Shown here: in pieces, positions 9,333-22,684 of the stretch
Layout of the letters: each line of letters opens with the position of its first letter
Position numbering within the stretch: the first letter of the stretch is position 1
Assembly (NCBI GenBank): GCA_025349905.2
Contig: MU624549.1
Coordinates: 1 to 64,000, forward strand
Source of the DNA: Blastocladiella britannica
Taxonomy: Eukaryota > Blastocladiomycota > Blastocladiomycetes > Blastocladiales > Blastocladiaceae
DNA length: 64,000 nt
Direction: 5' to 3'
Made by a program: the position numbers and the translations under genes
The notes under the pieces: generated by a model
What the model was told of the DNA's origin: nothing
The model's input: the letters and a program-made list of their open reading frames with translations, nothing else
The model's database searches: none

Positions 9333-11976
9333 ATGATTTCGCCATGGAGCCTGCCACCGCTGCCACCACTGCGTCGACTGGCCCCGGCTGCTGCCGCTAC
9401 TGCTCTTGCATGGTACCATTATGTCCCTCGTAACGGTGGCCTGGCACCTGTTGCGCAAAGACGACCTCACATGACGAGCATTGGTCGCGTCGTTGACGCG
9501 AATGAAGAGGTGGTCGCGGAGCACCCGACGCGGCCACCACCGCTCGCCCCGCGCGCGCGTATCGATCCCCCACCAATATTGGCACCACCACCGCTGCGAA
9601 CCGTTGCCGGGACTGGCCCACATCACAACGATGTTGTTGATAACAGCACTCAAGCCGATGTCATTCATCGAGCGCTTGCCCTGTCGCAGCAGCTTGCGCG
9701 CGACCCGGCAGGCGCCTCGATGCAGGATCTTCGTGCGCTCGCGGCCTATGCACGATACGCGCGACGGTACGGGCTTGCTGGTGCCGACCAATTGTCTATT
9801 CGGGCCGCAGCCATTGTTGCAATTGCTGCCTCGGCCTCTCCGCTAGCGAGTGCAACGAGACTGGGACCCATAGCGCTTGCGCTCGACCCGACACTGGCAT
9901 TTGATGGGAGCGCGGTGGCCACTGCGGTTGCTCCCGCTGTACATGCGCTGGCGTTGGCGGTGGCCGCTGGGCCTGCAACCACAACAAGTATGCCCCTGGA
10001 CGACTTAAGAGCCCTGACGCGGGTCGCCGCATCATCTCCGCGGTCGCTCACGGCAGCAGCACTGGATACGAGTATAGTCGCTGCGCTACTGACGCGGATC
10101 GCCACCGCGGGACGGATACCCGGTCCCGTCGCCCAGCGCGTTACGGCGGCACTGGTTGCTGCATTGCCCGAACCGACACAGCAGGTTGCTGCTGACAATG
10201 CTCCGGCTGCAGTGTCCACGATCGCCCGCGCCGCCGCCGCACCTACCTGGTGGCCAACAGCGTCGCCGGCGGCCACTTCGGCGTTCTTGGCGCGCGTTCC
10301 GATCGCCGCATGGCCCGACCGTGCCTGGGTCGCAGTGGCCGCGTGCGAGTGGGTCGATCCGTTTGTTGTTGCGCGCGTGTACCTCGGCGAAGGCGCTCCT
10401 TCCATCACCATCACACCCACGACCACATTTGCCGCGTGGCAGGCAAATCCCGCGTTCAATGACCTGCATTCGATCCCCGAGTCGGGTGCGGCGTTCATGC
10501 ACGTCAATCCGCTGGTGATGGCGGGACGCGACCTCAAAGTGATTACGGTGCTCTTGCAGCGCCTGCTGCGCGCTCGCGCACCTCACCACATGTGGACAGA
10601 TTCTCACAGAGGTAAGTTATTTTCATTTCTTTCATTGAGCATACTGCATTACTCAACAGTTGGAAAAAAAAAATTTAGCAGAAGTCCTGCGACTTGCGGA
10701 CGATCTGGTCGATGCAGCACGCGGGCTGGACTGGAACATGTCTTTTCTGAACGCGGTTCTCGAAGCGTACCTGGCCGCGGGCCAAGTGATCAAGGCCCGG
10801 TACTTGCTCAACGAGCTGATGACGGTCCCGGACGTGTACACGCTGCGGGTGATGCTCAAGTACGCGCCGACGCCCCAGGACATTCCGAATGTGATCAAGG
10901 AATGGGCACGCCGGGCACCGCACGTGGCGGCGCTGGAGAATTCCAAGTGGACCATTTACTGGCTGGTGCGGCGGTGCCTCGAGACCGACGACGCATCGCT
11001 CTCGTCTGCTCTGGACTCTTCGGACGCGGATGCGGATAACTCGGCGATTGGCACCGACGAAACAAGGCAAGAGGAGGAGGACGATTTGGCATTGCTGACC
11101 AACATCGAGGCAGATGGGGATGAAGATCCTTCCTGGTCGGAGCAGCAACAGCAACCACCGCCGCTCCGCCCGCCATGGAACCCGGGCACCTGGGACGTGG
11201 CGCAGCGGCTGATAGACTCGACGCTCACGCACGCGCCGCGCGCGGTCGCACCGGCCACATGCAACCTGTTACTGCGGCAGTACGCGCGGCACGGGCAAGT
11301 GACGCGGGCCGAACGTCTCGTGACGACCATGCGCCGGCACTTTAAGTGGACGGGCCACAGTTCCGGGTTGCTGATGATGTGCTACGCGCAACACCATGCG
11401 CGGTGGCTCGGCGCACACGTGCTAGGCCCCGACGCGGGATGGGCGCGCGAGACCATGCGTGCGCGCGGGTTTGAAGATATTTGGCGCGTGTGGCAGGCGC
11501 ACCTGAACGACGTGCAACGCGCCCGGACCCGTTCGGCGGTTGACCCGGAGGAATGCGTTCCGAATGTGGCAGCGATCGGGTGGCTGTTGTCGGCGGGGAT
11601 CCACCCGCTCGGCCGGCATGAGGTGATGCGCACCGTGGCGTCGCTGACGTCTCTGGGCGTCGAACTCGATCTGCTCCATGCACGTGAAATGTGGCGGCTG
11701 GTCGCGAAAATGTACTTGCGCGGCAAACTCGGCGGGTCGGTGGAGACTGGGCCCACCGCTGAGGCCGCGACCGTTACGGGCGAGGTGTTTGCAGCGCTCC
11801 GCACTGACGTGCGTGGGCGGTGGAGCCAGGTCCGCTGCCAGGAGCATGCCGACTGGGATGCCTGGGCCGTCGATTTCGCAGTTCGACGTGGGATCCCGGT
11901 GCTCGATCCGTTGCCGTCCCCGTCCCCGCCGTTTTTGCCGTTGATGCACGCGAAATTGAAGGCAATAGAACTGTGA
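9333..11976 (+). CDS. Pentatricopeptide-repeat (PPR)-like mitochondrial protein
   Basis: 858-aa protein, exons 9333-10611 and 10679-11976 with a GTAAGT donor. The N-terminus is Pro/Ala/Arg-rich with few acidic residues, compatible with a mitochondrial presequence. The middle is Ala-rich helical. The second exon carries helix pairs of PPR style: SFLNAVLEAYLAAGQVIKAR..LLNELMTVPDVYTLRVMLKY, and later TCNLLLRQYARHGQVTRAERLVTTM, which fits the 35-residue PPR pattern well. An acidic, Gln-rich loop separates the two groups. Known: fungal PPR proteins act in mitochondrial RNA processing or translation. Inferred: an organellar RNA factor; the target is unknown. The ATG at 9333 is 28 bp from the CDC6 stop; a later in-frame ATG at about 9471 is possible but would drop the presequence. 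Confidence 0.65.
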
Positions 11977-12143
11977 CACTATTTCTGCTTACAAGGAATT
12001 GGTCGAGTGGCTCATAAGAACCTGGTTAAAACACGCTTCGAAACATAGAAACGGTGAGGACGCCCCCTCCGACCGGTTTTCTTTTCTTTGATGGCGACGC
12101 AATATATATCGAATAGAGTAAAATATACCATATAAACAAATAA

Positions 12144-15100
12144 ATGGCAAACCAACCGGCCCTGACCCGGAAACTCGCGGTCGGCGGACACCTGGCACTG
12201 GCGGCGCTTGTGGTTGGCGTCATGGCGGTGCTGTCGACGCTGCTGCGATCGTCCGCGTACCCGTCCATTGCCAATAATGATCAGGCGCAGACCGTTGGGC
12301 CCTGGACCGTCGATTTCTCGACCGCCGCCGCCACCGCCCACGTCAACAAAATCACCGCGGCCGAGCACGCGCAGCCGTCGGCCGCCAACTGGGATGTGCG
12401 CAAGTACCTGTTGGAGCAAGCGCAGGCGCTCGCCTCGTCGCCCCAGGGCGTTGCCCGCGGTGTCCAAATTGACGCCCCCATCACCAACGCCAACCAGTCC
12501 GCGTGGACTTCGTACCCGCTGCAGGACAGTACGCCTTATTCTGTGATATAATGAGTTGCCCCGTAGACAAAACTCACCGTCCGTATATACGATAGCCGAC
12601 GTCACCTTTACCGCGTTTGGGACCGGTGCGCCGCAGTTTATCGAGTCGTCCAACATTTACATTCGAATCCCCGGTCTCAACGAAAAGGCCACTGGTGACC
12701 GCACGGCTTTGCTGCTCTCTGCTCATTTTGACTCGGTGCCGACTGCCAAGGGTGTTGGAGACAATGCCATGGGCACTGCTGCCATGCTGGAGGTATTACT
12801 TTGATTTTTGCTTTTATTTGATGTCGAGTCTCACATACGCCCAAATAATGCAGGTGGCACGACTGGCTACCCAGCAGCCGCTGACGTACTCGCTCATCAT
12901 CAACCTGAACAATGGGGAGGAGGTCGGTCTCTACGGCGCACACTTGATGGTCCGCCACCCCTGGTGGAAGGATGTTGCGGCTTTTATCAATGCCGGTTCG
13001 TCTTTATCCTCCTCTTATGATCCATACCCTGTTAAACTGACAAAATAAAAACAATAGATGCCGTGTGCCCAACCGGCCGCCCCATGCTCTACCGGTCCAC
13101 GTCGCGCCAGCTCATCAAGATCTACAAGGAAAACGTTGCCTTCCCGCACGGTTCCGTTATTGGCCAGGAGGTCATGGCCGCCGGTCTGATCAAGTCCGAC
13201 ACCGACTAGTATGTTTTTGTTTTTCTATTCTTTGAAAAGATATAGGCTCATAAAATAATAGCTCCGTGTACGCTGGATACAACGTCACTGGTATCGACTT
13301 TGCGTTCTACGACCGCCGCGCAGTGTACCACACGGACCTCGACGCCATGAACCTGTTCACGCCCGAGTCCATTGCCCACCTGGGCAACGACGTGCTTGGC
13401 GTCCTTGCCGGCATCAACGCAACGGGCATTGACTATGTGCGCACGGCTCCCGAAAAGAAGAACGTTGCATTCATGGATTTCGCCGGCCGGTCCATGCTGG
13501 TGGCGTCGTACCCGCTCCTGTTTGGCATTGGCATTGGTACGACGCTGGTGGCGATTCTGGGAGCAGTGGTGGTCTGGTTCCAGCGCCGCCGCGCCAACAC
13601 GCGCGTGTCGCCGTCGGCCGCCGTCTCGCCCAGCTACAGCTTGCTCAAGGCCACGCTGGTCATGGCCGGCGCGCTTCTGGCTACCATTTTGGTCCCGCTC
13701 CTGTGCCTGTTTGTGGCATTCAAGCTGTCGCCGTACGCCGTCTCTGGCCGCCCGATCCTGGCCCTGGTCACCGCGCAGCTCGGCGCACTGCTGGCGTCGG
13801 CGCTGGTCGCGTGGCTCATCAAGCGGTACTCGGCCATGGCCACGGGAGTGCCCGCGCACCTCGGACTGGCGGTGGTGTGGACGTTCATGCTGGTGGTGGC
13901 CACGGCCGGCGCGCGCATCACCGGATTCGTCACGCACCTGTACTGGTTTGGCGCACTCTACTCGCTGCTGGCGTTCGCCGGGTACTCGTGGATCCGCAAG
14001 TCCGAGGCTGAGGTGGACCAGCACCGGACGGGCACACTCGAAAAGGCCGGCGCGCGGCCCGACTACGACGTGGTGGGCCGGCTGCGTACTCGTGGCAACT
14101 TGCTGCTCACCGCGCACTTTGCGCTGGCCACCAGCTGGCCTGCGTTTGTTGCGCTGGATAGCGCGCTGCTGTACATGTACGCGCTGTCGCCTAACGTGCA
14201 AGAGGGCATGAACAGCCTTATTCTGGCCGCCTTCGCGGCCATCATGGCGTTCCCGGTGGCTCTGAACGCCGTGCCGCTTTACATTGGCGCCGGAAAGCGC
14301 GCAGCAGGGTCCGCGGCGGTGATCCTTGCTGTGGCCACGCTCGGGTGCGTCCTGTGGCTCGGCCTGGCATTCCCGTTCACCCAGGCTGCGCCCATGAAGC
14401 TGCAGTACTCGTTCAAGCGCGAGCTCAACGCCACCGTCTCATTTGCGAGCGTCACGGGCGCCACCGACCCGATCGGCGCTGCTATTCCGCTGACGCAGAC
14501 CGTCGACCCGGTGCTGACGCTGGCCAACGTGCCGTTCCGCGCCGGTGTTCCCGATAAGCTGGCGGCGGTGTTCCCGAGCCTCGCGTGCGACGCCGACGCC
14601 AAGTCGTGCACGCTGGCGCCGTCGGCGCTCGGGTTCGCGAACCCCGGCTTACCCAACGCCACCTGGACGATGCGCGCGCCGTCGGCCGCCGCCAAGACCA
14701 ACGGCACCGCGGCCGAGCTCGAGATTTCGGCCCCCGCCGGCATGCTCGCGTGCCTGGTGTACGGCCTGGACGACCTCGATGTCAAGGTCGGCGGTGGTGG
14801 GTACGTGGCGTTAGTGGTACCGCCAGGCAAGGGTGATGCTGCGCCTGCTCCCCAATCGGCCGTGACGAACACGGTCGCCAGTAAGCTGCCCGAGTTTGGC
14901 GTGTTGTCGAGCGACCCGACAGTCCCGACCACAGTTCGTGTGGGCGTGCCGGCGTCGCTGGTGGCCCCCGGAGCGCCGGCGTGGGATCTGCGATGCGTGA
15001 TTGCTGTCAACGACGGGCCTGAGGGTAAAGTCGGCGACTATCTGGCCGTGTACAAGAAGGTGCTGAGCCGGGTGCCCGAGTGGGTGTCGATCACGCGCGG

Positions 15101-15152
15101 CCGGGTTCGCGGACTGGCCGGCACGGCGCTGACGTTGTCGTTCAAGCCGTGA
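12144..15152 (+). CDS. PFF1: Vacuolar membrane M28 metalloprotease (Pff1/FXNA-like)
   Basis: 921-aa protein, exons 12144-12528, 12596-12792, 12854-12995, 13058-13208 and 13262-15152. A signal-anchor TM lies near the N-terminus. The zinc peptidase core follows: LLSAHFDSVP near residue 171 (His ligand), GVGDNAMGTAAMLE near 183 (bridging Asp), NNGEEVGLYGAHLM near 216 (catalytic and ligand Glu), FINADAVCP near 241 (Asp) and YDRRAVYHTDLDAM near 314 (second His). All five metal-site positions of family M28 are present. The C-terminal half has about eight TM segments and a luminal beta-rich domain. Known: this architecture matches fungal vacuolar membrane proteases (Pff1) and animal FXNA/ERMP1. Inferred: an aminopeptidase-type enzyme in the vacuole or ER membrane; substrate unknown. 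Confidence 0.9.
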
Positions 15153-15183
15153 TTCAAAAAAATGAAAGAACTGTTTTATTTAC

Positions 15184-17787
15184 TTACAATGAACCACCTT
15201 GAATGTACTCCATCGACGCGGCCCAGTACTCTGGTCCAACCGCCTTTTTCAGATCGTTGAGCACCACCTTGGCCTGCGGTGATCGTGGATCACCGTCATC
15301 AGACACGAGCCCCATATTCTTCACCGCCAGGAGCACATGCACGAATTGTGGGCGCTCGTCTTCACTGGGAAGCTTTGCCAGCATGATCTTGAGCATGCCG
15401 ATCGCGCTCATCGCGGCCTCGTCGTCCTTTTCGCCCTGGAGCGCCCTAGCCCACTGCTGTGTCATTGAATAGGCAATCGGAGCAACTAACTTGGGTGCGA
15501 CCAGACCCAGCATGCCAAAGCACAGTGCCGTGTTGATGCGCAGGCTGTTCTGGGCACTGTACCCGTACATGGACAGCATCCCTTGCAATTGGGTCACCAG
15601 TGCTGGGACAAGCGGACGCATGCCGTCGGGGTTGCGGAGGAGGCCGCGCGACATCATCCAAACGATGTTGGTCCGAGCGGACGCTCCCATGCGGCTTTGA
15701 GAGAGTAGGGTAATCAACTGCGCGGTGATGGTGTGCATGGACGCGCCGAGCAGCGGGTACGCTTCTGCGGGCATATCTCCCAGCATGGCTGCAATGGATT
15801 GCAGGAGGTCATCGTTGTTTAACTGTTATTTACCCCAATGAGTCCATGGAGCAAGTTGTACGATGAAAAACCATGAATGTACCTTGATAATGTCCAGAAT
15901 CATGGTCGAAAGCTGATCAGCGTTTGCCTGAATCAACAGGCCAGAGACGGACGGGTCCAAGCCCTCCATGAGCCCAGCCAAGAGATCCACATTGGCCACC
16001 ACGAGCGCCCCCCGTTGCTCAAGCGATTCCTCGTCGAGGTTGCGCGACGCAAAGCCGAGCGCCCCCGTAAAGAGCTTTCCCGCGCTTGCATTGATCGCCG
16101 AACCTGAATAATTACCCATTGGTATTGGACCCACTCACCAAAAAAAAAAAAGTACCCATGCGCGGAGCAGCAGTGGAAAGCGTCTCAATGATGCTGATCT
16201 GGTCGTTCTGCGGCACCGTCTCGAATTTGTCGTACAGCGCGACCAGGGGCGCAAGGAAACGCTCCGCGATCGCCAAATCCATGGGCGTCGACGAGCTCCA
16301 TGCCTCGGCAAACGACGAGAGACAGTCGAGCGCCACTGAGGTCGGGATACCACCTTGCTCGTTAAAGTGGGTGAACACAAAGTCGGCGAGATCGGGGCCA
16401 ATGGGAATCAGGTCGTCCCGCTTGCAATCCTCCATGATGGTCGCTAGCCCAGAAAACACTGCTTCAAGGCGCTTCTTTTGGACAATGCGGGTCGATCCGG
16501 GCGTCGCCGCAACAATTGCCTGGCCCTGGAGCGCGTCCATGTACGTGGCAATAACTCGAGACGGGGCCAAAGCGGGATAATTGCTCTTGTTGGCGCCCTC
16601 GTGTCCGGCCAGGGCAGTAAAGAGCCGCGCGAGTGACCAAGCCGAAATATTGTGGAGGATGGGCTAATCGTTTGTTTCTGTTTCTTTAGGTCGACCTGGT
16701 AATTTTGATGCATAAAAAAAACGTACGTGAGCTGATTTGTCGCGCAAAACTGTTTCAAACCCACTGGCTAGATCGTCGAGCACGTCAGTAAGGTCGGCAA
16801 TGCACGAGTGAGAGATGGCGCCAATCGCAAGGATTGCGGTTTCCAAATCGAGCCAATCATTGGACTTGAGCATGGCTGGCAGGGCCTGCTTGACTATGTC
16901 GACCATCTCCTTTCCAAAGCTTCCCGACAGCTCGTCCAACGTGGCGGCCGAGCATTTGCGCAACGTCCAAGACTCGTCTGGTTCAAACGAGTAATCGTCT
17001 TCACCCTCCTCGCTACCGTGGCCATTCTCGTCATTGCCATCACCATCATTATCGCTGTTGGAGGGAATGGACACGTCCATAGCGTCCACAGCAGTAAGCA
17101 CCACCTTTGGCGGCCACTCGCCCGTCTCGCTGACGCCGTGGGAAACAAGCTCGGTTGGCGACAAGCGCATACCAGTCAGGAGCAACGGAATGATCTCGCG
17201 GACCACCAGCGCCAAGTCCTGTTTGTTGGTTTCCTCGACCACGTGCAGCCAAAACTCGCCGAGGCTCAAAGCGGCGCGCGATTTCGGGTTGGCAAACTGG
17301 TTCCCGGCAGCACACATGACGCTGAGCGGGACCGCGGCGCTGTAAAACTCGTCGGCGTGCATCAATTGAATGTTGCGGAACGTGCTGAGTTCGAGCACGC
17401 GGGCGATCGGTTCGGCCGACTCGGGAACCAGAGCCAACAGCTCCTCGCCGTGCTCTAGAAACGTGGTCGCCATGTACTGGACCGACTCGCTTTGGAATTC
17501 GTCCGAGTCGCTATCGTACAGCACATGGGCAAGCGCACGGGCGGCTACGGCGCGGGCGGAAATTTGCGGCATGCTGGACACTAGTGCGCAGGTCAAGTAC
17601 CGCGCGCGTGTGGCCAAGGACTCGGAAATGTCGATATTGGTCGCCAGCGTCTGTCACATACTTTTGTGTCAATATTGATGGGGAATCATATATACATGAG
17701 CTGACGGACCCTGGCGTCCACATTGTCGCTCCACAGCTGTATCAAGAGCTGGTTCAGTTTTGCTGATTCGGGGTACCAAGATGTCAT
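15184..17787 (-). CDS. Transportin (karyopherin-beta2)-like nuclear import receptor
   Basis: HEAT-repeat protein of about 788 aa. Exons: 17787 to about 17713 (donor uncertain), 17650-16727, 16663-16156, 16103-15883 and 15822-15184. Seen: LGEFWLHVVEE, an acidic loop (residues rich in D/E/G/N near 16980-17060), then DESWTLRKCSAATLDELS, AILAIGAISHSCI and a C-terminal half ending with NDLKKAVGPEYW. This order, an acidic loop followed by WxLRKCSAA, is characteristic of transportin-1/Kap104. Known: transportin imports PY-NLS cargo such as RNA-binding proteins. Odd: the part before EFWLHVVEE is roughly 150 residues shorter than in animal and yeast relatives, so N-terminal HEATs, where Ran binds, look reduced or an exon was missed. 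Its ATG faces the oxidoreductase gene across 210 bp. Confidence 0.75.
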
Positions 17788-17997
17788 AATTAATTTTGGG
17801 AGTTTGAAAGAGTCACTTGTGCGATCCGACGGAAATCCCAACTCCCTATTTTCAGCGGCATGCGGCACGAGGGGATACAAGCAACTCTCGGACACAAGTA
17901 TTGCATCCGTCGGATCCCCTCCTAAGGAACCTTTAAAAACTGCTGGGCCGCCCGTTTCTCTTCACCTTTCGTCAATACAGTAACTTCAAAATCCCAA
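17788..17997. promoter_or_regulatory. Shared divergent promoter interval
   Basis: These 210 bp separate the ATGs of the transportin-like gene (minus) and the AIF/FSP1-like gene (plus), so both promoters and 5' UTRs must lie in or overlap it. I see no clear TATA box. Confidence 0.5.
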
Positions 17998-19322
17998 ATG
18001 GCACAAACTCAACTTAAGCGTATCGTCGTGTACGTATTCCTGCCGGATTCTACTCAACTGCAACATTTAAAACTGATATATAAATACACAGACTCGGAGG
18101 CGGTCCCGCCGGCGTCCAGACGTTCCAGAGCCTGTGCACGCTCCTGGCCAAGTCCCCCGTCAAGACCAGTCTCACGCTGGTATCGAATGCCGAGGCCCAT
18201 TTCAACAATATTGCGGTGCCGCGCGTGATTGCGAGTCCTCAGATCCCGCCCACCAAACTGCTCCGCCCTCTGAAGCAAATGTTTACTGGCTCGAATGGTA
18301 GTGATCAGCGACTGGTCATTGCGTCCGTGACGAGCGTGGATGAAAAAAAGGTGCACATTGATGCCGGCGACAGCATTGACTACGATTACCTGGTGGTTGC
18401 GCTGGGATCGCGGTACACTCTGCCATTCAAAGGGTTGGCTGGACCTGGATCAGAGACTGCTGAAGCACTTTATAAAGTTGCCGCTCAGATCACTCAAAGC
18501 GACCGGATCCTTGTCCTTGGCATGGGTATTGTTGCCGTTGAGACTGCGGCCGAGATCAAGTCTGGTACGAACCAATGTCTATTTTGTGTCAGGGCTTCAT
18601 TTGATTCTCATATAAATGATAATACAGCTTATCCCAACAAGACAGTCACGGTAGCCGGTCCAAAGCTCCTGGCACAGGCACCTGAGGCGTTTGTGGCCCG
18701 TGTACGCTCGATCTTGGCGACGCTCGGGGTGGAGGTGGTTGAAAACGTTCGTGGAGACACGGCGGCGCTGCTCGCGTCCACTGGCGCCGCCTCTTACCCG
18801 ATCGTGCACCCTGGCGGTGTGTCTGTTGCGCTGACTTCAACGACTGACTCGTCGCAGTCAGCTGCGTCTGTGACGGCCGACATGGTGTTTGCGTCGACGG
18901 GTATCACGCCCAACTCGGAACCGCTCAAGTCAAGCGTTTGGCCGCTGACAACGCGCGGGTTTTTGCGCACGTCGCGCGGCATGCAGGTGGTGGGTCACGA
19001 CAACGTGTTTGCGGTCGGCGACATTGCCGAGACCGAGCCCGTGAGCCCGTTTGCAGGGAAATTGGCGTACCTGGCCGCCCAGCAAGCACCCATTGCCGCC
19101 AAGAACCTGGCAGCGGTGGTCGAGGGGAAAGCGGCCACCGCACAGTGGACTCCGCCCGCGGACTTTATGACGTTTGGTGCATTTGGACCCAAGCATGGCG
19201 CCGCCTATCTGCCCGGGATCAAGATGGGGATGGGGTTGACGAGCTTTATCGCCAAGCAGGTCAAGGGCCGCGACGGCGGGCTGGGCATGGTGACATACTT
19301 GAAGGAAACGATGTATCTCTGA
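17998..19322 (+). CDS. AIF/FSP1-type FAD-NAD(P)H oxidoreductase
   Basis: 399-aa protein, exons 17998-18029 (32 nt), 18092-18564 and 18628-19322. Splicing creates the FAD-binding dinucleotide fold RIVVLGGGPAGVQTF at residues 8-22. A second Rossmann motif, LVLGMGIVAVETAAEI, binds NAD(P)H. The late VFAVGDIAETEP motif contacts FAD. The layout matches apoptosis-inducing-factor-like proteins (AMID/FSP1/AIFM2) and related alternative NADH dehydrogenases. Known: FSP1-type enzymes reduce quinones at membranes. No presequence is evident, so the location is open. The second intron (18565-18627, 63 nt) is in frame and stop-free; leaving it in would put 21 residues between KSG and the AYPNKTVTV strand. 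The specific physiological role is not determinable here. Confidence 0.82.
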
Positions 19323-19515
19323 TTTGACAGGAAATAGATTTCCCACTGATTGTATTTTTGATTTTTGCAGCAACGGATTTGATCGGAGCCTGCCGCCGAA
19401 TTTGGCCGGGTAAAAAAAACGATCTGCCGCCAAAATACTTTTCTCTCTTTCGTCGTACCTCCAGGCAATTTACACTTTAGTACACCAGTACCACTATCCA
19501 ATAATAAAAACAACA

Positions 19516-20901
19516 ATGCCCACCAACTCCATCAAGATTTTCACGGGAAACAGCCATCCCGACCTTGCCGCACTGATTGCCCGGTACGTGCGCTGCACCG
19601 TCGTGCAGAAATTTGATAGAGCCGAATTTCCGCACATACCAACGCAATATTGACGAAATTTGAATTGTCAGGCGCCTGGGCCTTCCCCTCGGCAAAGCGG
19701 TCGTGTCCAAGTACAGCAACCAGGAGACATCGGTCACGATTGGCGAGTCTGTGCGCGACGAGGACGTGTTTATCGTGCAGTCGGGCTGCGGAGGTATGCT
19801 CTACCTTGTTAACATTGCTGAAGGGTTGCTCATTATGTATACCTTGTTGCAGAAATCAACGATAACTTGGTTCGTGTCGTCGCTCCAATTGCCCTTGAAA
19901 AAAAAAAAAAAAAACAGGCCACAGCGATCAATTGACACCTCATTAAAACAGATGGAGCTGCTGATCATGATCAACGCGTGCAAGACGGCATCGGCGCGTC
20001 GCATCACGGCGGTGATTCCGTGCTTTCCATATGCGCGACAGGACCGCAAGGACAAGTCGCGTGCACCTATCTCGGCCAAGCTGGTTGCCAACATGCTGAC
20101 GGTTGCTGGGTTTGTATTTCCATACTTTTTTTTTTGAAGGTGCTGACCACCAAAAAAAAAAAAATTGAATACAGATGCAACCACGTCATTACCATGGATC
20201 TGCACGCATCGCAAATCCAGGGCTTTTTCGATATCCCCGTCGACAACCTGTACGCCGAGCCGTGCATGCTCAAGTACATTCGCGACAAGATCCCCAACTT
20301 TGAGGACAACGTGGTAATTGTGTCGCCGGACGCTGGCGGTGCCAAGCGGTATGTTACTTCTCTTGCCATTTTGTTTTGGATGAAATACTTACCAAAAAAA
20401 AAATGCATAACAGTGCCACCGCAATTGCCGACCGCCTCGGCGTGGATTTCGCCATCATCCACAAGGAGCGCAAGGTGGCCAACCAGGTGTCGCGCATGGT
20501 GCTGGTGGGTGATGTGGCGGGCAAGACGGCGATCATGGTGGACGACATGGCCGACACGGCCGGCACCCTGGGCCACGCGGCAAAGACGCTGCGCGAGCAC
20601 GGCGCGCTCGAAGTGTACGCGATTGTGACGCACGGGATCTTGTCGGGCAAGGCCACCAGCAACATTACCAACTCGCCGCTGACTCGGGTTGTTGTGTATG
20701 TATCTTTCCACTTTTTTTATTATGTTGGGTGACTAACTGGAAATGATCGTATATAGGACCAACACGGTGCCCCATGCGAGCAAGATCGCCGAGTGCGCCA
20801 AGCTGGACACGATCGATATCTCTGCGACGCTGGCAGAAGCGATCCGCCGCACGCACAATGGCGAGTCGGTGAGCTACCTGTTTAGCCACGCGCCCGAGTA
20901 A
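19516..20901 (+). CDS. PRS: Ribose-phosphate pyrophosphokinase (PRPP synthetase)
   Basis: 321-aa enzyme making PRPP from ribose 5-phosphate and ATP, the precursor for purines, pyrimidines, His and Trp. Seven exons: 19516-19583, 19672-19793, 19853-19869, 19952-20109, 20175-20348, 20414-20695 and 20757-20901, total divisible by three. Seen: [10 protein letters not shown] at the start, [48 protein letters not shown] (ATP and catalytic flexible loop), [36 protein letters not shown], and the PRPP-binding [10 protein letters not shown]. The C-terminus is [15 protein letters not shown]. Length and motifs match class I eukaryotic PRS throughout, so it should be active. Poly-A/T runs sit inside several introns. 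It lies between the oxidoreductase and aspartate aminotransferase on the same strand. Confidence 0.97.
19853..19869 (+). other. PRS: 17-nt internal coding exon of PRPP synthetase
   Basis: The exon aaatcaacgataacttg lies between acceptor gttgcag (ending 19852) and donor gttcgt (from 19870). It supplies EINDNL of the conserved block GCGEINDNLMELL, split by phase with the flanking G codon. Neither neighbouring exon can encode these residues, so the microexon is required for a normal enzyme. Confidence 0.88.
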
Positions 20902-20996
20902 CACCATTTCCTTTTTTAAAAACCAAAATAGCGGGTGAATGAATCAGTAATTATTGCATTTTTATACTCGTTCCTGGATCCGTGTGTGACTGTTGA

Positions 20997-22592
<1,596 letters not shown>

Positions 22593-22684
22593 AGATGAGA
22601 TCCTCCTCCCTTCGAATACTGCTCTCTTGAGAATGAGAGTTAAAAAAAAATGAGCAGCCTTGATTTTTATATACTGAAAGGAGC

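Noticed and set aside
13248..14201. Minus-strand ORF opposite the M28 protease
   Set aside because: Same reason; composition is typical of an antisense shadow and the plus strand has TM segments and family motifs.
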